64,000 nt of DNA from Bifidobacterium primatium (GCF_002802875.1 NZ_PEBI01000004.1:309182-373181); one strand, 5' to 3'; shown: positions 13,483-21,772, counted from the first letter of the stretch. Notes: a model not told the origin generated them from the letters alone. A program made the numbers and translations.

Positions 13483-16400
13483 TCAGGCGGTTACGGCGCG
13501 CGCCTTCCTGCGACGCGAGTCGATGAGCACCACCGTTGCGCCGGCGAGCAGCAGTCCGCCGCCGAGCGAGGCGAACAGCACGAGGCCGCGTCCACCGGTG
13601 GAGGGCACGTTCAACGGCTTGTAGTTGTAGAGCTCGAGTCCGCCGCCTGTCGGGGTTCCGAAGCCGGCGGGCTCGTTGCCTTCCTTGTCGGCGATGGCTT
13701 CCGGCATGGAGACCACGCCGTTCTTGACGGTGACCTTCCACTGGCCGCTCGGAAGGGTGAACCCGTTCGGGGCCTTGGTTTCCACGAGTCGGTATTCGCC
13801 GTCGTCGAGGCTGGAGAACCTCACCCTGCCGTCCGCGTCGCTGGTCTGCGCGCCGAATTCGGACCATGCCTTGTCGGCGCCGATGTTGGACCTGCCCTGC
13901 CAGTCGACCAGCTCGCGGACGTCGCACGGCTTGTCGGCGGCGTTGCAGCGGTACAGCGTGAACCCGGCACCCTGCAGGTGCTGCGCGTGGTCGCTGCCGT
14001 TGGCCTTGGTGAATTCGAACGACGGCTTGAGCACGTTCGTGAACTCGACGCCCGAATTGGTGATGTGCAGGTCGATGGCGTCCTTGCCACTTGTCGCGGA
14101 CCCCTTCGACGTGCCGTCGACGAACACCTCCGTCTTCAGTCCGGCATTGCCGTTGTTGTCGGCAGGCGAGACGTTCGACACGTCGATGCGCACGGGAATC
14201 TTGGCATCGCTGTACGTGATGTTCTTGTCGTCGCCCTTCTGTTCCGTGGCGGTGAAGTTGAACGAGGCGACGCCCGAGGCGTTCTTCGTGGCCTTCTCAT
14301 AGATGTCGGAGGTAATCTGCGGAAGCGTCCACGTGGCCTTGCCGTCCGCGCCCACCTTGGCGGTAAGCGTGCTCTTGGAAAGCAGCTGCGCGTTGTCGTT
14401 CTGCTTCGGCGTCAGGTCGAACGCGAACCTGCCGGCCGTGATCTGCTGGTCCTTGCCGTTCGACGTGAAGTGCTTCCGCGCCTGCAGGGTGACGTTCACC
14501 GGCTGCGGCTTCGCGGACTTCTTGTTGGTGATGGTCGTCTGCACGGTAACCGGAATGGCCTTGTGGTACACCTTCACGCCGGTGTCCACAGCGATGAGCG
14601 CGTTCGACGCATCCAGCTTGTTATTGGCAATCAGATCGTTCACCTTGGTCTGCGCGGCGGCGAGGTCGGCGACGTTCTCCGAGGAGGACGCCTTGTCCAT
14701 GTCGGTGGTGGTCACCTTCACCGTGTCGGAGGAGGAGCCCAGCAGCGTCGTGGATTTGGGGGCGGTCGCATTGGTGAAGGTGACGCTCTTGCCCTCGCCA
14801 CCATTGCTGTCATCGTTCTTCACAAACACGCCACTACCGGCGATGTCCTTCCCCTGCTGGTCCTTCAGCAAAGCGGATGTTTCCTCGGTGCCGGCGGTGA
14901 CACGCACGTTGTTGAGGGAAGTAGATGCCCAAGTAGTAGCTCCCGCGAATTGATCGGCAACGGCGGTAACCGTCTCCCCATCCTTGGCCACCGTGGCGCT
15001 CTCGCCCACGCCACCGGACACCTTCGCGGCATTGGTTCCTTCGCCGGAGACCAGCACCTCGATGGGTCGAGGATTTGATTCGGTCTGATACCCCTCCGGA
15101 GCCTTAACCTCCTTGAGGTAGTACGTTCCTGGCAGCAGATTATCGAGAACGATGATGCCGTCCTTGCCGTCCTTGGTTTCGGATGTATACGTGCCGGTGT
15201 CCGTCATCTTCAAGGACGATTTGCCGTCCTTGGTCTCGAACTGCGGTTTACCGGCAGCGGTCAGCTTGGCCTGCTGGGCACGGTGCTTGAAATCCTTGTC
15301 CGTATAGAGTTCGAACTCGGCACCATTCAGTCCCTTCGATGAATCGTTTTCATCGACCTTCTGCACGCGAGCACCGGAAATCACCACCTGTGAGCCGACC
15401 AGCGTCACACGGTTCAAGTAATCAGCACTCGTACGATAGTAGTAGTCGGGAGAATTCCTCTGCCTTGCAGCATTCGCGAAGTACCAATACATCTCGTTGA
15501 AAATGAGCTGCGACCAATAAGCCCTGCTCTGTTTAACATCGTTAGGAATCGATACGGAAAGACGATTTCCCGAAGCCGTATACCCGCCGCTGGTCGACGT
15601 ATCCGCACAAATCTTATATTGGAAGGGATCACAACCAAAATCATCGTTTTGCATCATGCTCACATCAGTTGGATGTATTACACCGTTTTTCGCTGCGATA
15701 GATGCGGCATCGGCTGCGGGCGTTAAATCCACCGAGGAACCACCACGCCCAGTTAATGCCGTGTCAATGACTACTGGAGTGGTCTTGGCACCGCCCGGTT
15801 TACGCAGAATCGGTATCAACAGACTGATGTAATTCGTGCTCTGGAAATTATGCAAGTTAACGCCGATAGTTCTAGAAAGGTTCCATGTATACGGGTTCTT
15901 GGGAAACTCAGTAATAGCAATTTTCTTTACAATGACCGCCGGCCCCATTGGGTCGCTTTCTTTGGGATGAATTTCATCCTTGGCCGGTTCATAGGCATCT
16001 TCTATAAAGTCCAATCCTCTATGAGAGCCAACGTCCTCTACATACAGACTGGACACATACCGTAGCTGGCCGATGCCGGTCAGTACCGCGTTATCCTCCA
16101 AACGCTTGGTAAGCGTAATCGACGTATTTCGGGAACCGAAATCACCATTGGAATCATACGCACCATAAGTCCTAATCACTGCTTCCGCATCGCGCAGCGT
16201 CTGATTGTATTTGTCGTTGTAGTAATAATCCTTGCGCGAGAAGTCCTGCCCCGACTTGCAGATCGCGTCGTATACAGCATCGGCGAACACCTTGGAGCCG
16301 GTGAAGTTCTTGTCGATGTAGTCGCGCACCTCGGCCCACGTCACCGACGTGCCGTCCCTTTTGACCGGCAGCGTGGTGGTGGAACATGCCGGGTCGTCGT

Positions 16401-16530
16401 CCGCCGCGTATGCGGCGTTCATCGGCAGCGCCATCGTCGCCAGCGTCACCACCGCCAGCAGCGCGCCCAGCATCGCGCGCCATATGTATGTCACTCCTCT
16501 TGCCGTCTGGTGCTTTCCGGTTCCGCCCAT
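13483..16530 (-). CDS. fimB: Large minor pilin / tip adhesin, sortase-anchored (VPSTG)
   Basis: 1015 residues. The signal peptide ends near NAAYA-ADD (about residue 42). The N-terminal 350 residues, probably the binding domain, are unlike a family I can name. A Cna-B/SpaA domain follows at about 370-480 (GTYYLKEVKAPEGYQ), then a Spy0128/FctA-like region (ARKHFTSNGKDQQITAGRFAF), a second Cna-B domain (YRLVETKAPNGF), and VPSTG at 975-979 with membrane helix and basic tail. It would sit at the tip or base of the pilus and bind host or mucosal ligands. The start follows GGAG at good spacing. Codon and base composition at 15400-16250 are distinctly more AT-rich than the rest. Confidence 0.88.
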   Translation of the reverse strand: MGGTGKHQTARGVTYIWRAMLGALLAVVTLATMALPMNAAYAADDDPACSTTTLPVKRDGTSVTWAEVRDYIDKNFTGSKVFADAVYDAICKSGQDFSRKDYYYNDKYNQTLRDAEAVIRTYGAYDSNGDFGSRNTSITLTKRLEDNAVLTGIGQLRYVSSLYVEDVGSHRGLDFIEDAYEPAKDEIHPKESDPMGPAVIVKKIAITEFPKNPYTWNLSRTIGVNLHNFQSTNYISLLIPILRKPGGAKTTPVVIDTALTGRGGSSVDLTPAADAASIAAKNGVIHPTDVSMMQNDDFGCDPFQYKICADTSTSGGYTASGNRLSVSIPNDVKQSRAYWSQLIFNEMYWYFANAARQRNSPDYYYRTSADYLNRVTLVGSQVVISGARVQKVDENDSSKGLNGAEFELYTDKDFKHRAQQAKLTAAGKPQFETKDGKSSLKMTDTGTYTSETKDGKDGIIVLDNLLPGTYYLKEVKAPEGYQTESNPRPIEVLVSGEGTNAAKVSGGVGESATVAKDGETVTAVADQFAGATTWASTSLNNVRVTAGTEETSALLKDQQGKDIAGSGVFVKNDDSNGGEGKSVTFTNATAPKSTTLLGSSSDTVKVTTTDMDKASSSENVADLAAAQTKVNDLIANNKLDASNALIAVDTGVKVYHKAIPVTVQTTITNKKSAKPQPVNVTLQARKHFTSNGKDQQITAGRFAFDLTPKQNDNAQLLSKSTLTAKVGADGKATWTLPQITSDIYEKATKNASGVASFNFTATEQKGDDKNITYSDAKIPVRIDVSNVSPADNNGNAGLKTEVFVDGTSKGSATSGKDAIDLHITNSGVEFTNVLKPSFEFTKANGSDHAQHLQGAGFTLYRCNAADKPCDVRELVDWQGRSNIGADKAWSEFGAQTSDADGRVRFSSLDDGEYRLVETKAPNGFTLPSGQWKVTVKNGVVSMPEAIADKEGNEPAGFGTPTGGGLELYNYKPLNVPSTGGRGLVLFASLGGGLLLAGATVVLIDSRRRKARAVTA

Positions 16531-16688
16531 GGCTTTGCTCCTTCTCCTTTAATGGCACCCACCCCAGGGCGGCTCTTCACCGCCCATAGGGGGCCATTAC
16601 GAGGCATGCCGACAGCGGATACCACAAGCTACGTCCCATCAGTGTCAAGTAGAAAAGACCTGTATGTCCCAACACCGGCACACCTTCT

Positions 16689-16724
16689 GTTGACCCTCGT
16701 CAACATATACCCCCCCCCGTTGAC
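16689..16724. promoter_or_regulatory. GTTGAC half-site array around a 9-bp G-tract upstream of the pilus operon
   Basis: GTTGAC-N4-GTCAAC is a perfect 6-bp-arm palindrome (16689-16704). Six bases later comes C9 (16710-16718; G9 on the pilus coding strand) and then a third half-site GTTGAC (16719-16724). The tract is about 180 bp before the adhesin start. The half-sites look like an operator, and the homopolymer can change length by slippage and so change their spacing. Confidence 0.6.
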
Positions 16725-16830
16725 TTACGGGGACAGCCAGCCACTCCACCCCACGCAAAAAGCCGGAATCAAGCCCTCGTTCCAGCCGATTCACGACGCC
16801 AGGCAATATACCCGTCTTATGAGTCGTATC

Positions 16831-16860
16831 TTGCCGCCCGGCACACATCACAACTACAAT
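16831..16860 (+). promoter_or_regulatory. Promoter of the Panacea-Doc pair (TTGCCG-N18-TACAAT)
   Basis: TTGCCG at 16831-16836, 18-bp spacer, TACAAT at 16855-16860; start expected near 16867, giving a leader of about 40 nt ending in a strong AAAGGAGG. Confidence 0.65.
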
Positions 16861-16905
16861 CGTGAGAAAATCTTTATTGCGAAGGATTTATGAAAGGAGG
16901 AACCG

Positions 16906-17418
16906 ATGAAATCATTGGATGTGGCGAATTATTTCATTGCCAATTACGGCGATAAAGAGGAATTGACGAATCTGAAGTTGAATAAGCTGGTGTATTTCGC
17001 ACAGGCCCTTCATCTGAAGCGATTCGGTTCTCCCCTTTTCGACGATGAGATTCAGGCTTGGGACTACGGCCCCGTCGAGCCTCTTGTATATAGGACGTTC
17101 CGAACATTCGGCAGCGCCCGAATCTTCCGGGCAAGCGGCGATTTTCAGACATCCGAGCAGCTGGCCTCAGTAGCGAAGGATGTAATGGGTTCTTTCGGCA
17201 GACTGACCGCGTTCGACCTCGTCCGGCGCACCCATCGCAAGGGCAGCGCTTGGGATTCGGCCTACGTCGCCCACGAAAACAATGCCATCACGAATCAGAT
17301 GATCCTGGATTCCAAGGACTGGCAAACGGACGGAATCCTGTCCAACACCCTGGCCGAAGGCATCGAGCGAGTCAATCGTTCCTGGCCGAACGCCCTCCGC
17401 ATGCTCGAGAACTCATGA
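16906..17418 (+). CDS. Panacea-domain (DUF4065/SocA-like) antitoxin
   Basis: 170 residues. The opening MKSLDVANYFIANYG, NLKLNKLVYFAQALHL, and the WDYGPVEPLVYR block are diagnostic of the Panacea/DUF4065 family, a domain that acts as antitoxin for many unrelated toxins. The ATG follows AAAGGAGG. It overlaps the next frame by 4 bp (ATGA), and that frame encodes a Doc-type Fic protein, so this is a two-gene toxin-antitoxin operon with antitoxin first. Base composition is lower in GC than the neighbouring housekeeping genes, consistent with transfer. It probably neutralises or once neutralised the adjacent Doc. Confidence 0.85.
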   Translation: MKSLDVANYFIANYGDKEELTNLKLNKLVYFAQALHLKRFGSPLFDDEIQAWDYGPVEPLVYRTFRTFGSARIFRASGDFQTSEQLASVAKDVMGSFGRLTAFDLVRRTHRKGSAWDSAYVAHENNAITNQMILDSKDWQTDGILSNTLAEGIERVNRSWPNALRMLENS

Positions 17419-17918
17419 TGGAAGGCGAACACATCGATTGGAGGAGCGTCGCTCCTCCAATCGTCTTTGAATCACAGGCCGTGATGGAAGCCTTTGCCGA
17501 AATGGTGTATGACATCCACACCAAGACCGTGCAACATGCCGGATTCGACCTGTCCCCTACCGATGAAGACCGGTATAAGCAAGAGAAACTTGAGCAAATC
17601 GAATCCGTACTTTATCCCATATTCAGCATTATCTACGGACAGCCGCCGTCCGAACGCTATGCCGATATCTTCGAGCAGATAGGCCGACTGGCGGAACATC
17701 TGGCGGGCGACCACATCTTTCCCGATGGGAACAAAAGAACCACGATGCAGATTTCACTTGGTCTTCTAAACCTTGCCGACATTCGTCTCGTAGGCATCCC
17801 GGATACGGACGACACGTAGTCCAATGGAATGTATCGATGGATTCAGGACGTGGTAACCAAAAATCGCAGGCAAAGCGAACTGGCGGATTTTCTCCGCAGC
17901 CATGCTCAAATAGCCTGA
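17415..17918 (+). pseudogene. Doc-type Fic-domain toxin interrupted by an in-frame TAG
   Basis: From ATG 17415 (ATGA overlap with the antitoxin) the frame gives 134 residues to TAG at 17817-17819. It carries the active-site motif HIFPDGNKRT at 100-109, matching HxFxDGNKR of Doc/Fic enzymes that modify EF-Tu or other targets using nucleotide substrates. After the TAG the same frame runs on for 32 codons (SNGMYRWIQDVVTKNRR, ending in LADFLRSHAQIA) to TGA at 17916-17918, exactly the helical tail expected of a Doc protein. The intact product would be about 167 residues. The stop is most simply a nonsense mutation; the truncated product may be inactive or altered. Confidence 0.75.
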
Positions 17919-17934
17919 ATACCCACACGAAATC

Positions 17935-17986
17935 AGCGCCTTATGGGGTTGCACATCGTCATTGATGCGATTCCCCATAAGGCGCT
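17935..17986. terminator. Perfect 14-bp inverted repeat between Doc and tpiA
   Basis: AGCGCCTTATGGGG (17935-17948) and its exact complement (17973-17986) flank a 24-nt loop. It lies between converging genes and can serve both as a terminator. No good U-tract follows. It also marks the right edge of the accessory block. Confidence 0.6.
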
Positions 17987-18013
17987 GTCAGTTCGCCAAC
18001 AGGCCGTTATTCC

Positions 18014-19465
18014 CTACAGCCCTCCCCTGCCGTTTTTCCAGGGGCTGTGGAGCTTGCGGTCGATGCCGCGCACACGCCACAGGCGGTTCTTGGTATCGAC
18101 GTCGCTGAGCAGATATCCGGCCACGAACGGCTTGCGGAACTGCTCGAACTCGAGGCCGGTGTCCATCTCATGGTAGGCGCGCATGCAGGCCACGGTGGCG
18201 AACTCCTCGGCGAGCAGCTCGTCGCGGCGGTCGGCGCTCAGCGAGTCGTCGCATTCGATGAGCCACTGGCGTATGGAGAACATGCCGCGGATGCGCCGTT
18301 CGTCGATGAGCTTCATCATCGATTCGATGATGCGCAGCCTGTTCGCCCAGATCATGTCGCGCAATACGTCGGCGTCGAATCCCACGTACGTGTTGCCGGA
18401 GGCGTCGGCGGCGTCCTCGAGCTCGATGGCGGCCTGCTCCTCGAGCCATTGGAAGCCCACGGTGCGGTAGGCGGCGAGCGCCAGTGCGGCGCGCCAGGCC
18501 ATGGCGTCGGGATGGTTCTGCGCCACCTTGGTGGCGGTCATGCGATGCGGCGCCTCGAGCGTGGAGTCGGTGAACTCCTCCACGGTGCGCTTGCCCGGCC
18601 GGTAGATGGTGTGCGCGCTGCGGCGCAGCCTCACCACGCTCGCCTCGGCGGCCAGTTGGCAGATCTCGGCGAATTTGGCGGGGTCGAGGCTGGCGCCGCC
18701 GACGAGGAACCCGTCGACGCCGTAGCGGCGGATAATCTCCGCCGCGTTGCCGGGGTTGACGGATCCTCCGTAGAGGATGCGCACCTTGGCGGCCACGTCG
18801 GCGCCGAATGTGGCGTTGATGAAGTCGCGGATGTCGGCGAGCGCGGATTCGATGACGGACGGGTCGGGCGTCTTGCCGGTGCCGATGCTCCATACGGGCT
18901 CGTAGGCCACGATGACGCGGCTCATGTCCTCGCCGGAGAGCAGGCGCACGGCGGAGACGAGCTGGTTGAGCGCGTAGTCGATGCCGATGCCGTCCTCGCG
19001 TCCGAGCTTGGTCTCTCCGATGCAGACGATGGGCGTCATGCCGCGGTCGAGCACGACGCGCATCTTCCGGTCGATCTTGTCGTCGTCCTCGGGGTGGTAG
19101 CGGCGCTGTTCGGAGTGGCCGAGCAGCACGTAGCGGCAGCCGAGGGCGGCGAGCATCTGGGCGCTGATGTCGCCGGTGTAGGCGCCGGCGTCGAGCTCGC
19201 TCACGTTCTGCGCGCCGAAGAAGAGCTCGGGGTCGAGCGTGGTGTCGCGGGCCATGTCGCGGATGGCCAGCAGGCTGGTGAATGAGGGCAGCACGCCGAT
19301 CTCGACGTGGTTGACCACCACGTCGGCGTCTTCCATGCGATGCTGCCATGCGGTGTTCGAGCTTGCGTATTCGAGCAGCCACTGCCTCGCCTGCACGTGG
19401 TCGAGGTTCATCTTCCAGTTGCCGATGACCATCGGACGGCGCTTGACGGTGTCGTTGTACTTCAT
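18014..19465 (-). CDS. tpiA: Triosephosphate isomerase with an extra C-terminal domain
   Basis: 483 residues; normal TIM is about 250-270. Residues 1-276 are a complete TIM barrel: Asn16 and Lys18 (GNWKMN), His117 (LLGHSEQRRYHPEDD), Glu189 (AYEPVWSIGTGKTP) and the phosphate loops GGSV and GG. It interconverts DHAP and glyceraldehyde 3-phosphate. Residues 277-483 are a helical extension (for example WRAALALAAYRTVGFQWLEEQ near 345) with no family I recognise. The frame is continuous with no sign of frameshift. The ATG follows AAGGAAA. It is third in a leftward fba - phosphatase/mutase - tpiA group. It may be a second, specialised isomerase in this genome. Confidence 0.88.
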   Translation of the reverse strand: MKYNDTVKRRPMVIGNWKMNLDHVQARQWLLEYASSNTAWQHRMEDADVVVNHVEIGVLPSFTSLLAIRDMARDTTLDPELFFGAQNVSELDAGAYTGDISAQMLAALGCRYVLLGHSEQRRYHPEDDDKIDRKMRVVLDRGMTPIVCIGETKLGREDGIGIDYALNQLVSAVRLLSGEDMSRVIVAYEPVWSIGTGKTPDPSVIESALADIRDFINATFGADVAAKVRILYGGSVNPGNAAEIIRRYGVDGFLVGGASLDPAKFAEICQLAAEASVVRLRRSAHTIYRPGKRTVEEFTDSTLEAPHRMTATKVAQNHPDAMAWRAALALAAYRTVGFQWLEEQAAIELEDAADASGNTYVGFDADVLRDMIWANRLRIIESMMKLIDERRIRGMFSIRQWLIECDDSLSADRRDELLAEEFATVACMRAYHEMDTGLEFEQFRKPFVAGYLLSDVDTKNRLWRVRGIDRKLHSPWKNGRGGL

Positions 19466-19511
19466 TGACGTTTCCTTACTTCCGTGTCGCGCTGCGGATT
19501 ACGCGGGGCGG

Positions 19512-20168
19512 CTACGCGCCCCAGTGTTCGATGACCGGCTGGCCCTTGTGGTCGCCCAGCACGATGTATCGCGCCGTGCCGAGTTCGAACTTGCGGCCTT
19601 CGACGGGCGGCAGGTCCACCCAGGCCATGGCCACGAGCCGCAGGATGTGGGAGTGGGCCACGAGGAGCACGTCCTTGCCTTCTTCGGAGTAGGCGCGCAC
19701 CTTCTCGACCACGCGGCGGGCGCGGGCGAACGCCTCGTCGAGGGTTTCGCCTTCGGTCAGGTGCACCTGCACCTGCTGGCCGTCGGGCAGGGTCTCCACG
19801 CGTTCGGCGCCGAGGGCTTCGGGAACGGCCTGCGGGCCGTCGAGCCAGAGGTTCCATGCGCGGCCGAGGGCCTCGCCGATCTGGCCGCGGGTGCGGCCTT
19901 CCGCGCGGCCGTAGTCCCATTCCATGAGGTCGTCGCACGGCTTGGCGTCGAATCCGGCGAGCTTCGCGGTTTCGCTGGCTCGGATGAGCGGCGAGCACCA
20001 GACGGCCGCGAAGGCTTCGGGATGGGCCTCGCGCACGCGCTCCCCCGCCGCCACGGCCTGCTGCTTGCCGACCTCGGTCAGCGGCACATCGGTCCTGCCG
20101 GTGTGCTGGCCGGACATGGCCCAGTAGGTCTGGCCATGACGGAGAAGATAGACGTTGCCTGGTTTCAT
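19512..20168 (-). CDS. Histidine phosphatase family protein (phosphoglycerate mutase-like)
   Basis: 218 residues. It has the RHG signature YLLRHGQT near residue 12, second catalytic His in LLVAHSHILRLVAM near 176, and CSPLIRASETA near 59. The family contains cofactor-dependent phosphoglycerate mutases and many small-molecule phosphatases. The short length and sequence resemble the phosphatase branch (PhoE/GpmB-like) rather than classical GpmA, so activity is uncertain. It lies between aldolase and triosephosphate isomerase genes on the same strand, 46 bp before tpiA, which suggests a carbon-metabolism role. Confidence 0.85.
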   Translation of the reverse strand: MKPGNVYLLRHGQTYWAMSGQHTGRTDVPLTEVGKQQAVAAGERVREAHPEAFAAVWCSPLIRASETAKLAGFDAKPCDDLMEWDYGRAEGRTRGQIGEALGRAWNLWLDGPQAVPEALGAERVETLPDGQQVQVHLTEGETLDEAFARARRVVEKVRAYSEEGKDVLLVAHSHILRLVAMAWVDLPPVEGRKFELGTARYIVLGDHKGQPVIEHWGA

Positions 20169-20311
20169 TCGTATTACGCTTTCCGTACCACTGTGTACTG
20201 TGTGTTGCTTCGTTGCGGTGAATTGTGATTGTTTGGCGATTTTGCGTCCGGGCGTGTCGTCGCGCGGTCGCCGCCCGACCGGATGGAATCCGATGCGGGA
20301 AAATCCGGAGG

Positions 20312-20372
20312 TCCGCCCGCCGATGCCGCACGCCCGGTTTTCGGGCGTGTCGTCGGCGTCGGCTCGGGCGGA
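20312..20372 (-). terminator. Long branched hairpin downstream of fba
   Basis: Nested pairings: CACGCCCG/CGGGCGTG (20329-20336, 20342-20349), CCGATGCCG with 20354-20362, and TCCGCCCG/CGGGCGGA (20312-20319, 20365-20372). It begins about 30 nt past the fba stop. No U-tract, so likely a 3'-end protector or Rho-type site limiting read-through into the mutase gene. Confidence 0.55.
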
Positions 20373-20400
20373 ATCATATCGGCGTGTCGGATGGGCTGCG

Positions 20401-21450
20401 CTACGCGAGCACCGGTTCGAGCACCGACTTGTAGTCGACGGCCTTGGCGTGGCCGGCGCTGCCGAGCAGTTCGGCCACCTGCACGACCTTGGCGGTCATG
20501 GCCTTGCGGCCGGCGGCGTTCCACTTGCGCGGGTCGAAGAACTTCTTGCCCACGCGGTGTGAGCGCTGCTTGCCGTCGGCGGCGACGAAGAACGCGTCGA
20601 TGCCGTTGGTGAACTCGTACTGGGTGTCGGTGTCGACGTTCATCTTCACGACGCCGTCCCTGACGGCCGCCTTCACGTCCTCGTCGGAGGAGCCGGAGCC
20701 GCCGTGGAACACGTACATGTTGCGCACGCCGGTCTTCTCGGCGATCTCGCTGAGCAGTTCGGGCTTGAGGTCGGGGATGACGGCGGTGCCGTGCGCGTTG
20801 CCGAAGGCGACGGCGAGCAGGTAGTCGTCCTCGTCGAGTCCGGCGTCGGTGAACGTCTTCTGGATCACGGCCACGTCCTCGGGCGTGGAGTAGACGGCCT
20901 GGTCGGCGACGCCGTCCTCCATGCCGCCCCACTTGCCGCCGGCCTCGACCTCGAGCACGCCGTCGACGGCCTGCACGAGCGGCAGCAGCTCCTTGATGGT
21001 GGCGGCGTTGTCGTGGATCTCGTCATGGGAGCCGTCGAACATGAACGAGTCGAAGATCTTCTCCTCGCCGGCGTCCTTGAGCCTCTTGAGCTCGACGAGC
21101 AGCGGCTTGAGCCAGGTGTCCACGTAGTCGGCGTGGCAATGGTCGGTGTGCAGCATGATGGGCACGTGATGGCTCTTGCGCAGGTCGCGCATCATGCGGC
21201 CGATGATGATGGAGCCCTCGACGGGGTCGCCCACCGGGCTGGCCTGCTTGGCGCCGCCGATGCTCACCTGCACGAAGCCGGCGCTGTTCGCCTGCTCGAG
21301 GCCCTCCATGGCGGCGATGGCGGTGTCGAGATTGCTGATGTTGATGGCGGGGTAGGCGAATCCCCCGTCGTGCGCCTCGTCAAGCAGCTGCTTCACTTCG
21401 GCGGAGGTCATTGCAAAGGTGCTTTTGGTTTCGCTCATATCCTCGCTCAT
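20401..21450 (-). CDS. fba: Class II fructose-bisphosphate aldolase
   Basis: 349 residues from the ATG at 21450 (MSEDMSETKS), which follows AAAGGGG; ATG 21438 is an alternative. It is a zinc-dependent aldolase cleaving fructose 1,6-bisphosphate to DHAP and glyceraldehyde 3-phosphate. Zinc-ligand segment HTDHCH is at 101-106; other hallmarks are EVEAGGKWGGMEDG, FGNAHGT, and YVFHGGSGS with the phosphate-binding loop, and KMNVDTDTQYEF. It is first of the leftward group with the mutase-like and isomerase genes. The length agrees with the FbaA subgroup. Confidence 0.95.
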   Translation of the reverse strand: MSEDMSETKSTFAMTSAEVKQLLDEAHDGGFAYPAINISNLDTAIAAMEGLEQANSAGFVQVSIGGAKQASPVGDPVEGSIIIGRMMRDLRKSHHVPIMLHTDHCHADYVDTWLKPLLVELKRLKDAGEEKIFDSFMFDGSHDEIHDNAATIKELLPLVQAVDGVLEVEAGGKWGGMEDGVADQAVYSTPEDVAVIQKTFTDAGLDEDDYLLAVAFGNAHGTAVIPDLKPELLSEIAEKTGVRNMYVFHGGSGSSDEDVKAAVRDGVVKMNVDTDTQYEFTNGIDAFFVAADGKQRSHRVGKKFFDPRKWNAAGRKAMTAKVVQVAELLGSAGHAKAVDYKSVLEPVLA

Positions 21451-21772
21451 ATCCGTCCCCTTTGGAACATCCGGTGTGCGGCGGGGCGTCCGTTTGCCTC
21501 GCCACAACCAATGGTCGCACTTCCGATGTTCGATTTGCAAGCACCGGCGCGTGCAATCTGTGGCAACGCGGAAAGGTCACATAATCAGCACGCAAGAGCG
21601 CACAAAAGCGTTCACTGCGGTCGGTTTGAACGGTGCAAAACAACAGAAGAGACAACAAAAGCGCACGACACGCGAACAAGAACGAATTTTCATGTTCGGT
21701 GTCGTGCGCCCTGGCAAGAAAACGCACATCAAAACGCAACATTCGTCAGTTGCGCTCCGACGGAGCCGGCCG
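21451..21772. other. Intergenic region upstream of fba
   Basis: 322 bp with no convincing gene. It contains the exporter terminator at 21656-21709 and otherwise A-rich plus-strand sequence expected to hold the fba promoter; I could not pick a confident -35/-10 pair. Confidence 0.5.
21656..21709 (-). terminator. Rho-independent terminator of the DHA2 exporter gene
   Basis: Arms 21661-21677 and 21694-21709 (core GCGCACGACAC) pair with one bulged base. On the minus strand the stem is followed by TTTTGTTGTC and more U-rich sequence. It lies 64 bp past the exporter stop. Confidence 0.75.

Larger units (their letters stand above)
16531..16905. other. Long divergent intergenic region between the pilus operon and Panacea-Doc pair
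   Basis: 375 bp without a convincing gene. It holds a GGGCGG/CCGCCC hairpin (16567-16585) in the adhesin leader, a TTGACA -35-like box on the minus strand (16648-16643), a 9-bp C/G homopolymer (16710-16718) among GTTGAC half-sites, and the rightward promoter at 16831-16860. Confidence 0.7.

Noticed and set aside
16645..16851. 68-residue frame on the pilus strand containing the G-tract, in phase with the adhesin
   Set aside because: It stops at a TGA 115 bp before the adhesin start and lacks a ribosome binding site. It is more likely leader DNA, though it would be re-phased by tract slippage.
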